Source of the DNA: Anisus vortex
Lineage: Eukaryota > Mollusca > Gastropoda > Planorbidae
Direction of reading: 5' to 3'
DNA: 64,000 nucleotides
NCBI GenBank assembly: GCA_949126835.1
Contig: OX421508.1
Coordinates: 13,594,272 to 13,658,271, forward strand
Every line of letters begins with the position of its first letter. The first letter of the stretch is position 1. Below, piece by piece: positions 34,651 through 44,135 of this stretch. Both the position numbers and the translations under genes were made by a program. A model generated the notes under the pieces. That model did no database searches and was not told the origin of the DNA. It was given only the letters and a program-made list of their open reading frames with translations.

Positions 34651-34659
34651 AGTGATGCA

Positions 34660-35825
34660 GATTAAATTGTTGGAAATTGACTCTGGCCTTTAAAGGCACA
34701 CTGAGTCCAATGACCCTGTGCGACGTTTGTCCGTCTGTAGCTAAATTATTTCACCACCCCTCCCGCCGCGAAGGCCATGCTGCGGCCATGCACTTAACAA
34801 AGTAACTGCCTCGATGGCTGTTAGATGCTTTTGTTGACATTGGTCTTTTCAGGTCGAGCAATAAAGAAATATTTCGGTCTAAGATTTGCATTTACAACTG
34901 ACTTAAGGGTGGTGCCAACAATTTCAATTTGTCTAATAGTAAATAGCTGATGCATGCGTTTTCGTAAAGCAGTAGACTCGTCGGTATTTAGGAATTGTTT
35001 GTTTGAGTGTAAACATGTACAAAAGTTCTTTTTTTTTTAAAACTCAAATGTAACGAAACTTGTTTCCTTCTGTTGCTTCGGTATTCATTGTGTGATGCAA
35101 TTATGTTATAAGCACGATTGATAGCTTCTACAACCATACCAACAGTATCTTTTCCCACAGAGTCGGCTTGTGTTTTCTGGAGATCCAGAATAACAATCTG
35201 TTTAAAAAAGTGTTCCCTTTGATCTAGTAATCTTAGACATAGTTGTTCAGGCAGACCATCTATCCTTCTTAGTGCCGCGATCCTTTAAAACAGCTTCTCA
35301 TTTTGTGGCGGCCTCCAACCATAAAATTATGTTCGTCGCTACTTTAAAACTGTAACTTGCTACTGTTATGTATTGTAATGTAAATATCATATCTGATATT
35401 CGGGATGTATTTTCATTGCTACAAATGAACATAATTAAAGCATAGTGATAATATAAAAAACAATTTGCGGTCTGCTTTCCTTTAAAAAAAAGTTTTGAGT
35501 TTACCAAGAAGCAAAAAACACATTTTAAGTTTTCCTCTCGACAGCATCTCACTTTGAGGTAAAATAACAGCATTGTTGAGCACATTCAACTCGTTGCACA
35601 GTTGCGAAAAACAGTCGACAGTTTGAAGTGCTCACCTTAACAAAATTAACACAACTCATGACGCTTTTAATTACTTCTTGTAGTTCTTGTGGCATCGTCT
35701 TCGTTGCTAATATTTTCCGTTAAACCATGTAGTGAGTTCCGATACTTTGGTGACTCATTCAGTGCCGAACGTTGAAATCCAGACCGAACAGCATCGACAA
35801 TAAGTTCTAATCTTTTCATGAAATG
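34660..35825 (-). pseudogene. Possible hAT/ZBED5-like transposase relic
   Basis: Minus-strand fragments in several frames give VNFVK-type, NCRLF, then SEMLSRGKL-type and KTFFKGKQTANCF words between 35640 and 35440. These resemble the central part of ZBED5/GTF2IRD2-like hAT transposases (order: INFIK, RLF, EVRWLSRG, L.FF..K). Stops and frameshifts are frequent and the flanking ends are not recognised. The assignment is tentative. Confidence 0.3.
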
Positions 35826-35926
35826 TAGTTTTTACTGCAAATACTGCTGCTTTCAACACAGTAGCTGCTTTTAACACAGCAACTTTCTACACAAGTGTAA
35901 CTGGTCAGCATAATAAAAATTATGAT

Positions 35927-37414
35927 ATGGTGCCAACAATGTCCCGTACACCTATAATTAGTGAAGTATGTGATATGGCGCCAACCATGTCCCGTACACC
36001 TATAATTAGTGAAGTATGTGATATGGCGCAAACCATGTCCCGTACACTTATAATTAGTGAAGTTTGTGATATGGCGCCAACCATGTCCCATACACCTATA
36101 ATTAGTGAAGTATGTGATATGGCGCCAACCATGTCCCATACACCTATAATTTGGGCAGTATGTGATATGGCACCAACCATGTCCCATACACCTATAATTA
36201 GTGAAGTATGTGATATTGCGCCAACCATGTCCCATACACCTATAATTAGTGAAGTATGTGATATGGCGCCAACCATGTCCCATACACCTATAATTTGGGC
36301 AGTATGTGATATGGCACCAACCATGTCCCATACACCTATAATTAGTGAAGTATGTGATATGGCGCCAACCATGTCCCATACACCTATAATTAGGGGAGTA
36401 TGTGATATGGCGCCAACCATGTCCCATACACCTATAATTAGGGGAGTATGTGATATGGCGCCAACCATGTCCCATACACCTATAATTATGAGAGTATGTG
36501 ATATGGCGCCAACAATGTCCCATACACCTATAATTAGTGAAGTATGTGATATGGCGCCAACCATGTCCAATACACTTATAAATAGTGAAGTATGTGATAT
36601 GGCGCCAACCATGTCCCATACACCTATAATTCAAGAAGTATGTGATATGGCGCCAACCATGTCCCATACACCTATAATTAGTAAAGTATGTGATATGGCG
36701 CCAACCATGTCCCATGCAGCTATAATTAGTGAAGTATGTGATATGGCGCCAACCATGTCCAATACACTTATAATTAGTGAAATATGTGATATGGCGCCAA
36801 CCATGTCCCATACACCTATAATTAGTGAAGTATGTGATATGGCGCCAACCATGTCCCATACACCTATAATTAGTGAAGTATGTGATATGGCGTCAACCAT
36901 GTCCCATACACCTATAATTAGGGGAGTATGTGATATGGCGCCAACCATGTCACATACACCGATAATTAGGGGAGTATGTGATATGGTGCCAACCATGTCC
37001 CATACACCTATAATTAGGGGAGTATGTGATATGGCGCCAACAATGTCCCATGCACCTATAATTAGTGAAGTATGTGATATGGCGCCAACCATGTCCCATA
37101 CACCTATAATTAGGGGAGTATGTGATATGGTGCCAACCATGTCCCATACACCTATAATTAGTGAAGTATGTGATATGGCACCAACCATGTCCCATACACC
37201 TATAATTAGTGAAGTATGTGATATGGCGCCAACCGTGTCCCATACACCTATATTTAGTGAAGTATGTGATATGGCGCCAACCATGTCCCATACACCTATA
37301 ATTAGTGAAGTATGTGATGTGGCGCCAACCATGTCCCATACACCTATAATTTGTGAAGTATGTGATATGGCGCCAACCATGTCCCATACACCTATAATTA
37401 GTGAAGTATTTGAT
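35927..37414 (+). repeat. 48-bp minisatellite, 31 copies without a single indel
   Basis: Exactly 31 units of 48 bp. A typical unit is ATGGCGCCAACCATGTCCCA plus TACACCTATAATTAGTGAAG and TATGTGAT. Because 48 is divisible by 3, the plus frame from ATG 35927 stays open for 540 codons and reads as a hexadecapeptide repeat MAPTMSHTPIISEVCD. Two minus frames are also open (MGHGWRHITYFTNYRC and VGAISHTSLIIGVWDM type repeats). Variation is concentrated at the ISEV position (WAV, RGV, MRV, QEV). A three-unit pattern around units 4-9 appears duplicated. The right end passes directly into a 5'-truncated SINE. I treat it as an array, though translation cannot be excluded. Confidence 0.9.
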
Positions 37415-37516
37415 ATTGATCACGGTGGTCAAAGGTCCTGGGTTCAAATCCTGGTGCAGGCTATGATTTTTTCCTGGGTGTGGAGGGTGTCCCTGAGTCT
37501 ACCCAGCTCTGATGGG
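37415..37516 (+). repeat. tRNA-derived SINE, 5' part (split by LTR element)
   Basis: It contains CACGGTGGTCAAAGGTCCTG then GGTTCAAATCCTGG, a tRNA B-box. After that come a TCCTGGGTGTGG stretch and GAGTCTACCCAGCTCTGATG. The A-box end is truncated at the minisatellite. The body resumes after the LTR retrotransposon at 43224 with TACCTGACC and CTGGCCACA, ending in a T-rich tail. I recognise the overall body from gastropod genomes, from memory. Confidence 0.75.
37512..37516 (+). repeat. 5-bp target-site duplication (left)
   Basis: ATGGG precedes the 5' LTR and is repeated after the 3' LTR at 43219-43223. Confidence 0.9.
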
Positions 37517-38796
37517 TGTCACAATTCTGGATTTAATAGTGACTATTAGCACTTAGATAGATAGCAGTGTATAACTAGAACCTTAGATTAGCTTAAGTTA
37601 GCTAGAATAGAGAGAAGGTTAGTCTGACGTCACTATCTCCTCCCTCCCTTACGCAATTACATCTCCCCATCACTCTTTCTCACCTGTTTCTCTACCCTTC
37701 ACTATACTCTTGTACTACGCCCAAATTCAGAGTCTACTGACTAATACGATTCAACTTGGTACTACATCTTGGTTGAATGGGTACGAATGTGTTAGGATGT
37801 ATATATTTTATCCTATGCTATATTAATGTATTCATGTCATGTCTTAATGTATTTATATCTTGTGCTATTTTAACGCATGTGAGCGAGTCATTATTCGATC
37901 CCTCATTCGCCCCCTCCTCTTCGCGTCCCCGCCACCCCCATCCCCTCTTATATCCCCTCAGCTTAGCGGCACGTTATGCAATTGCTTTGAGACGGTCGTT
38001 CTCTGAGCGGTTGACTAAATTCCCCCACTCAGCAGTTCGCACACACGTAACTAATTCTCGCCCGAAACCCCCCCCCCCCAGCCACTTGAGTTAACTACTT
38101 AAGATTCTACCAAAGGGAGATAAAATTCCCCACTCAGCAGGACGTCTGTATAAATTGTCTTTCATCTAGAACTCTCTCCCCCCCCCTTTTCCGCCCTCGC
38201 AACCCCGACCCCCAATCCATTTTTGGCTCCAATAAGCTTTTCTTATGCAAATGTGTATTCAATCTAGCCAATGAGAATAGGATGTAATTAAATGTAAGCC
38301 AACCAAATTAACTTTGGGTCAGGTGACTAGTGTCCACGAAAAAGCCGCCCAACTAAACTAGACCAGATCTCTCCCAGCTCCCGAGCTAGATACATCGTTT
38401 TGGTCTAGCTCCCAAATTGTTACTCGGACTTGCAGATACTTAGCCAGTAATCGTAATTCCCTCATTATAGTTACGTAGCCTAACCTTGGATTCCGTAACA
38501 ACACAGTATATTGAGTGTTAGACGTTCCTGTGCATATATCTCAAGCATTGTATCTCCCCTGCATGTTAGTATGTGTATCTCATCATTGGATATTGAATTT
38601 GAATCATAAATAAACACCTGAAACGTAACCAGAGACTTGCTTGCCTAACTTAGAACTGTCTGTTGTGTGTGTTAATAACATCTAAGCGAGCCAGTAGAGA
38701 ATAAATAAATATTCCAGGTCAACCACAGCATCGGCACCTCGTACCTCTAAGACAACCAGCCATTATTACCCCCCTCTCAATTGCCACATCGTGACA
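37517..38796 (+). repeat. 5' LTR
   Basis: It starts TGTCACAATTCTGG and ends CACATCGTGACA. It contains an AATAAA at 38609-38614, likely the polyadenylation signal, and a TGTATAAATT box near 38148 that may serve as promoter. C-runs lie at about 38068 and 38178. The short frames inside are not genes. Confidence 0.95.
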
Positions 38797-38799
38797 AAG

Positions 38800-38817
38800 T
38801 GGGACCTCGTATCCGGG
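38800..38817 (+). promoter_or_regulatory. Candidate primer-binding site
   Basis: TGGGACCTCGTATCCGGG starts three bases after the 5' LTR. A TGG start is what a tRNA 3' CCA end would pair with. I cannot name the tRNA. Confidence 0.4.
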
Positions 38818-39703
38818 ATTATCTGAACTTCAAGCCGTTCAGCGCACTGTCAACAGCAACAACCCGAGGACTACGCCGATTCTGAAACCGACCCTGGATG
38901 GGGGCTCATCTCTCTACAACACAAAGACTCTAAGCCAGCAACCAGACCCGTCATCCCAACGCCAGCAACCAGATCCATCAACCCATCAAACCAGGCTCGC
39001 CACCTTACGCAGCCCACGCCACCCCAGCCTACGCCTACGTCACCCCAGCCTACGCACCCCAGATACGCCAACCTAAGCCACCCCAGATTCGCCACTCCGA
39101 GCAATCTACGCCACCCCAGCCAGCTCACCCCATTAAGCCAGGCTCGCCACTCTACGCCAGCCTACGCCACCCCAGACACACCAGCAACCAAATTTGCCAC
39201 CCCATTACGCCAGATTTGCCGCCCCAACCGCCAGGTCGCCACCCTCTGGCCCCGCATCAACGTACCGGCACCCGAGACGTCAGCAGAGAGACCCACCGCC
39301 GCCGCATCAGCCTGCCCGACAACTAGAGACCGCCGAGAACCCGACAACTGCCCTGTCAACCTCCCCGTAGGAACCCGCCGTAGTTCCCGGTATCCAAACC
39401 CGGGAAAATAGACACTAACATTAAACGCTAATCCAGTCCCGGCACGGGGAAAGAGAATTCCTAACCAGCCCGAAGATCTGCACCAACAGCGCCGAGCGCT
39501 ATATAAACGATAACTTTATGATTGGATATACGTGTGTTAGTGTATGTGTGTAAAATTCTGGAATTGCTGTCTGGTGAGTACCATTTTGAGTTGTATTACG
39601 TTAGCTAAACTCTGAACCCCAACACCCCTCCTATATTTTCCTTTCCTATCTCGCTATATCTCTGTCCGCCTCTGGTATCTTAATCTCGCCTCACTCTGTT
39701 ACT
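38818..39703 (+). other. Leader region of the LTR element
   Basis: C-rich leader with many CACCCCAGCCTACGCC-like repeats (38990-39200), then a TATATAAA box at 39500 about 200 bp before the gag start. No conserved frame is seen on either strand. The minus-strand frames here are tryptophan- and glycine-rich reflections of the C-rich repeats. Confidence 0.5.
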
Positions 39704-41770
39704 ATGGCGGAAGGTGTACTATTGCGTAAGCAGTTGAGAGAAGAGGCTATAGCTATAGGCTACATTGACTCAGACATCACTAAATACGTAGTAGAGCAGG
39801 TAGCGGCCCATGAGGCCAAGACAGAGAGAGCAGAACAGGTAGCTAGAGAGGAGAGAGCAGAACAGGTAGCTAGAGAGGAGAGAGCAAAGCAATTAGAAAG
39901 AGAAGATAGGCTTAGAGTAGAACAATTAGCTAGAGAGGAGAGAGAGAAACTTAGGTTAGAAGAATCAGCTAGAGAAGAGAGGAATAGGTTAGACGAGGAA
40001 GCACGCAGGGCACACGAATTCAGATTAGCTGAATTAGCAGCAAGTGTTAGGGCCCCCGATAACAACGACAACCCAAACTCCCCCTCATCATTTAGTTCAG
40101 CCACCCCCAACCATCCCCTCCCCAGACATGCTTCTCTATGGACCGACGTCCACGACCCCCGTTTAGAACAGTTTGACATCTACCTCCGACGGTTTAGCGA
40201 CTGCATGGAGCTGAATGAGGTCCCCCCAGAATTGCATTGTAGGATCCTCGTCTCCACTCTGAGAGGAGAGGACTACGAGGCTTACTGTAAACTGGCCCCA
40301 GAAGACAGGGAGTCATGCGCTGCACTGAAGAACGCGCTCTTAAACCGGCACCAGTTGCACGCGTCCCACTACCAGAAAAAGTTTCGGTCGTCCACGCTAC
40401 GACCAGGGGAGAATTACACCCGATTCGCGGAACGAATCCAATCCTACCTTCTTAAATGGGTTGAGTTGGGAAATATCGAGCAGTCATTCGACGGTATGGT
40501 CACCCTCCTAATGACTGAGCAGGTAGAGTCACAAATGACGCCTAAACTCAAGGCCTTCCTGATACAACACGGGATCGAAGGGTTACCCTCCTCCCTACAA
40601 AGCGCAGATAGATTTCTGCAGTCCAACCTAGTAGAATCGTCCCACCCCCGGGAGAAATCTCTCTCACATCCCGCTTCCCGACAGGAAAATGGGAGGTCGT
40701 CACGGCCACCGGGCCATCTGTCCCGCCCGGGTCACCCACGGTCACCCTGGAATAACTGGGACAACCACCGCACCAACCCTCCCCCTCAATCAACCGCTCC
40801 CCAGCCGCACACGCCCCACCACGGGCGACCTCGTCCTCACAACGCACATAGAGACCACCGCCACACTAGGCCCACCCCTCAGTTAGCTCACGACAGAAAC
40901 CGACGCGACCCCACCCCCTATCTTGCCGCCGGTGCATTTTACACCACGACGGACCCCGTAGACCCAGCGCAAGATTCCACTAACGGACTTGCAACGCACG
41001 AGTTAGAAACGCCCAGCTACCCGAGCTACTTAGCTCCCGAACAGGAACCCGCCGATCAGGGGCGTGACCAGTACTCAAGCAGTGACTACGATCGAGTCCA
41101 CCACGTGTTCTCTATTTCCTCGGCAGACAAACATAACCAATTCCCCCGTAGCTACGTCGACGAGATAGTCAGAATCAACGGCCGACTCGCCTCTTGTACG
41201 TATGATTCCGGTCTTAGCTTTGAGGCCCTAGTAACGCGATCAAAAATCGACCCCCGCGACTACACAGGACGCTATGTGCGACTCCAAGGTCCATCTCATA
41301 ACTCTCCTATTCAGCAGCTACCGACCGCACTCGTAAACCTCAGCTCAGCACTTTTTACAGGCCCCATTGAGGCCGCCGTAATAGAAGGCCTACAAGTAGA
41401 CATCCTACTCGGAAGACCGATTGTAGGTAAACAAACGCATTGCCTGCCTACACCCGCAACCTACGGATCGCCCCTCCCCACCCCCAACCAGACACCTCTC
41501 CCCCACCCCATGTCCATTAAAGATAAGCTCCGTCATGCAAGGCTGCCCACGACGAGACTCGAACTAAGGCAAACACTGGGCGAATTTAGCAACTATCAGA
41601 ATACCCTTATACCAAACTTCCGTAAAATTACCCGTCCGTTATTTAGATTGCTAAACGCACCCACATCGTTCCCATTATCTTGGTACAAACTCGCTACTGA
41701 TGCTTTCGAGACATTGCAACAGTGCCTAGGCCAAAACCCCTTTCGACACACGCGGCAGAGCGGACACTAA
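39704..41770 (+). CDS. Gag-protease-like polyprotein with short reverse-transcriptase remnant
   Basis: 688 residues from ATG 39704. Residues 35-115 are a highly charged coiled coil with EQVAREERA-type repeats. Residues 140-310 form a capsid-like helical domain with YLRRFSDCMELN and YTRFAERIQSYLLKW. Residues 320-440 are rich in proline, histidine and arginine, with no CCHC zinc knuckle. A retropepsin-like region follows with the active-site triad DSG at 501-503 and the hydrophobic ILLGRPIV near 567-574. Residues 608-680 then match the end of the Ty3/Gypsy RT and its connection region (TTRLELRQTLGEFSNYQ, then LIPNFRKITRPLF). The RT core, including its YxDD box, is missing, yet the frame is unbroken across the deletion. 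The stop is at 41768. It should supply capsid protein but no polymerase or integrase. Confidence 0.85.
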   Translation: MAEGVLLRKQLREEAIAIGYIDSDITKYVVEQVAAHEAKTERAEQVAREERAEQVAREERAKQLEREDRLRVEQLAREEREKLRLEESAREERNRLDEEARRAHEFRLAELAASVRAPDNNDNPNSPSSFSSATPNHPLPRHASLWTDVHDPRLEQFDIYLRRFSDCMELNEVPPELHCRILVSTLRGEDYEAYCKLAPEDRESCAALKNALLNRHQLHASHYQKKFRSSTLRPGENYTRFAERIQSYLLKWVELGNIEQSFDGMVTLLMTEQVESQMTPKLKAFLIQHGIEGLPSSLQSADRFLQSNLVESSHPREKSLSHPASRQENGRSSRPPGHLSRPGHPRSPWNNWDNHRTNPPPQSTAPQPHTPHHGRPRPHNAHRDHRHTRPTPQLAHDRNRRDPTPYLAAGAFYTTTDPVDPAQDSTNGLATHELETPSYPSYLAPEQEPADQGRDQYSSSDYDRVHHVFSISSADKHNQFPRSYVDEIVRINGRLASCTYDSGLSFEALVTRSKIDPRDYTGRYVRLQGPSHNSPIQQLPTALVNLSSALFTGPIEAAVIEGLQVDILLGRPIVGKQTHCLPTPATYGSPLPTPNQTPLPHPMSIKDKLRHARLPTTRLELRQTLGEFSNYQNTLIPNFRKITRPLFRLLNAPTSFPLSWYKLATDAFETLQQCLGQNPFRHTRQSGH

Positions 41771-41932
41771 CTAGTGCCCCTACACACTTCGTGGCCCAGC
41801 ATACTCAGTAATACGGCCCCACGCGCGCACACTGTTAATGAGTGTGTAGTTACTCCCCTTTTCCCAGGCCTCAGACTCAGTAAATTAGGTATGAATCCAC
41901 TCTCAAGTGTATTCCAAATTGGCCCGGAGGGA
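41771..41932 (+). other. 3' untranslated region and polypurine tract of the LTR element
   Basis: About 160 bp without coding motifs. GGAGGGA at 41926-41932, directly before the LTR, is a short polypurine tract suited to plus-strand priming. Confidence 0.55.
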
Positions 41933-43218
41933 TGTCACAATTCTGGATTTAATAGTGACTATTAGCACTTAGATAGATAGCAGTGTATAACTAGAACCTT
42001 AGATTAGCTTAAGTTAGCTAGAATAGAGAGAAGGTTAGTCTGACGTCACTATCTCCTCCCTCCCTTACGCAATTACATCTCCCCATCACTCTTTCTCACC
42101 TGTTTCTCTACCCTTCACTATACTCTTGTACTACGCCCAAATTCAGAGTCTACTGACTAATACGATTCAACTTGGTACTACATCTTGGTTGAATGGGTAC
42201 GAATGTGTTAGGATGTATATATTTTATCCTATGCTATATTAATGTATTCATGTCATGTCTTAATGTATTTATATCTTGTGCTATTTTAACGCATGTGAGC
42301 GAGTCATTATTCGATCCCTCATTCGCCCCCTCCTCTTCGCGTCCCCGCCACCCCCATCCCCTCTTATATCCCCTCAGCTTAGCGGCACGTTATGCAATTG
42401 CTTTGAGACGGTCGTTCTCTGAGCGGTTGACTAAATTCCCCCACTCAGCAGTTCGCACACACGTAACTAATTCTCGCCCGAAACCCCCCCCCCCCCCCAG
42501 CCACTTGAGTTAACTACTTAAGATTCTACCAAAGGGAGATAAAATTCCCCACTCAGCAGGACGTCTGTATAAATTGTCTTTCATCTAGAACTCTCTCCCC
42601 CCCCCCCCTTTTCCGCCCTCGCAACCCCGACCCCCAATCCATTTTTGGCTCCAATAAGCTTTTCTTATGCAAATGTGTATTCAATCTAGCCAATGAGAAT
42701 AGGATGTAATTAAATGTAAGCCAACCAAATTAACTTTGGGTCAGGTGACTAGTGTCCACGAAAAAGCCGCCCAACTAAACTAGACCAGATCTCTCCCAGC
42801 TCCCGAGCTAGATACATCGTTTTGGTCTAGCTCCCAAATTGTTACTCGGACTTGCAGATACTTAGCCAGTAATCGTAATTCCCTCATTATAGTTACGTAG
42901 CCTAACCTTGGATTCCGTAACAACACAGTATATTGAGTGTTAGACGTTCCTGTGCATATATCTCAAGCATTGTATCTCCCCTGCATGTTAGTATGTGTAT
43001 CTCATCATTGGATATTGAATTTGAATCATAAATAAACACCTGAAACGTAACCAGAGACTTGCTTGCCTAACTTAGAACTGTCTGTTGTGTGTGTTAATAA
43101 CATCTAAGCGAGCCAGTAGAGAACAAATAAATATTCCAGGTCAACCACAGCATCGGCACCTCGTACCTCTAAGACAACCAGCCATTATTACCCCCCTCTC
43201 AATTGCCACATCGTGACA
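41933..43218 (+). repeat. 3' LTR
   Basis: Same sequence as the 5' LTR apart from longer C-runs (about 42486 and 42598) and one T-to-C difference near 43122. The ends are TGTCAC and GTGACA. Confidence 0.95.
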
Positions 43219-43223
43219 ATGGG
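43219..43223 (+). repeat. 5-bp target-site duplication (right)
   Basis: ATGGG, identical to 37512-37516. Confidence 0.9.
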
Positions 43224-43374
43224 TACCTGACCTTAGTTGGGGTAAAGTAAAGGTGACTGTGCATTGCGCTGGCCACAAAATCATATAGTTTGCCGTGACC
43301 AAAAAACATAGTGAACGCTGCTTCACCGACCGTATGATCAATTTGGTCCGAAGGGTACTTTACTTTTTTTTTTA
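43224..43374 (+). repeat. tRNA-derived SINE, 3' part
   Basis: Continuation of the SINE interrupted at 37516: TACCTGACCTTAGTTGGGG, then GCGCTGGCCACA and a tail of GGGTACTTTACTTTTTTTTT. With the 5' part it makes about 255 bp. T-rich tails of this type suggest mobilisation by a LINE with a matching 3' end. Confidence 0.75.
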
Positions 43375-43499
43375 AATGTTATACTTATAGGGTTGGTGCG
43401 ATGATATCATCACGCCGGGTACTCGTATATGGATGTATCTGCATGTGGGCGAACTCTCGCTTGGAAACGGATAGATAAACAGTGTCTCGGTTCCTAAAG

Positions 43500-43770
43500 G
43501 ATCACTCACACGAGCGAGTTTACTAGCTGCTAGTCAAAACGATGGGGGAAAAGTTGAAATCCGGTCAGCTTAAAAGCTCAATTACACGAGCTGCTAGTGG
43601 GCTAGTTACGTCGCTGGCGAGTTGGCAAGGACGCTAGTTGACGATCACACCAAAGACTCATTTACACGGGCGAGTTTACTAGCTGCTAGGGTATACACTG
43701 CTAATTTCTCGCTCAAAAGCCGGCGAATGGCGAGTAGAGTTGACCGGCTTTCAACTTTTCCCCCAGTGTT
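43500..43770. repeat. Fold-back repeat
   Basis: GATGGGGGAAAAGTTGAAAT then CCGGTCAGC at 43541-43569 is the inverse of 43738-43766 (GACCGGCTTTCAACTTTTCC type). CGAGTTTACTAGCTGCTAG occurs twice in direct orientation (43515 and 43671). The structure could fold into a hairpin with arms of about 28 bp around a 170-bp loop. No target duplication is evident. Confidence 0.55.
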
Positions 43771-43789
43771 TTCTTCTAAAGCTCTACAC

Positions 43790-44135
43790 CCAGTCCCGCC
43801 CACTTCGTTCGGCATCTGACGCGCTTACTCTGCGGATCCCTCGTGTGAGGCTAGTGTCCGCTGGCGAACGTTCATTTTCCTACGCAGGACCGTCCGCTTG
43901 GAATCACCTCCCACTACAGCTTCGCCAGAGCCCTAGCTATGACACCTTCAGGAGCCGGCTGAAGACTCACCTATTTCGTCAGCAGAATTAGCGTATTACT
44001 ATATATTTCGTTGTCTGTCTGTATTCTGTAACTGTCGTCTGCGCATAGAACTGTCACCAACGGGATATGCGCTATATAAGCACCGTTATTATTTATTTAT
44101 TTATTATTTATTTATTTATTTATTTAATTAGCCTA
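43790..44135 (+). pseudogene. LINE (CR1/L2-like) 3' end
   Basis: The frame up to TAG 43989-43991 encodes RVRLVSAGERSFSYAGPSAW then NHLPLQLRQSPS and FRSRLKTHLF, the conserved C-terminal tail of LINE proteins in the CR1/L2 group. It is followed by about 90 bp of UTR with GCGCTATATAAGCACCG and an (ATTT)n tail at 44092-44127. Only the last 60-65 codons of the protein remain. It directly follows the fold-back repeat. Confidence 0.75.

Larger units (their letters stand above)
37517..43218 (+). mobile_element. Young, pol-deleted LTR retrotransposon (5,702 bp)
   Basis: Two LTRs of 1,280 and 1,286 bp enclose 3,136 bp. The termini are TGTCAC...GTGACA and the element is flanked by the 5-bp duplication ATGGG. 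The LTRs differ only in the lengths of two C-runs and by one visible substitution (AGAATAAATA versus AGAACAAATA near 38700/43122), so insertion was recent. The interior encodes a gag-protease-like frame with a short pol remnant fused in frame. Most of reverse transcriptase, RNase H and integrase are absent, so it must have been mobilised by enzymes from another copy. It sits inside a SINE. The capsid type and protease-then-RT order suggest a Ty3/Gypsy origin. Confidence 0.9.

Noticed and set aside
35816..37447. Minus-strand frames of 165-347 residues and a plus-strand 540-residue frame as real proteins
   Set aside because: They arise because the 48-bp unit is divisible by three and lacks stops in several frames. 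There is no codon or domain evidence to choose one, so the region is listed as an array.
37777..38094. 105-residue frame, repeated at 42193-42513
   Set aside because: It lies inside the LTRs, is disrupted differently by C-run length, and shows no protein-like features.
38871..39359. Minus-strand Trp/Gly-rich frames
   Set aside because: They are reflections of the C-rich CACCCCAGCCTACGCC repeats in the LTR element leader.
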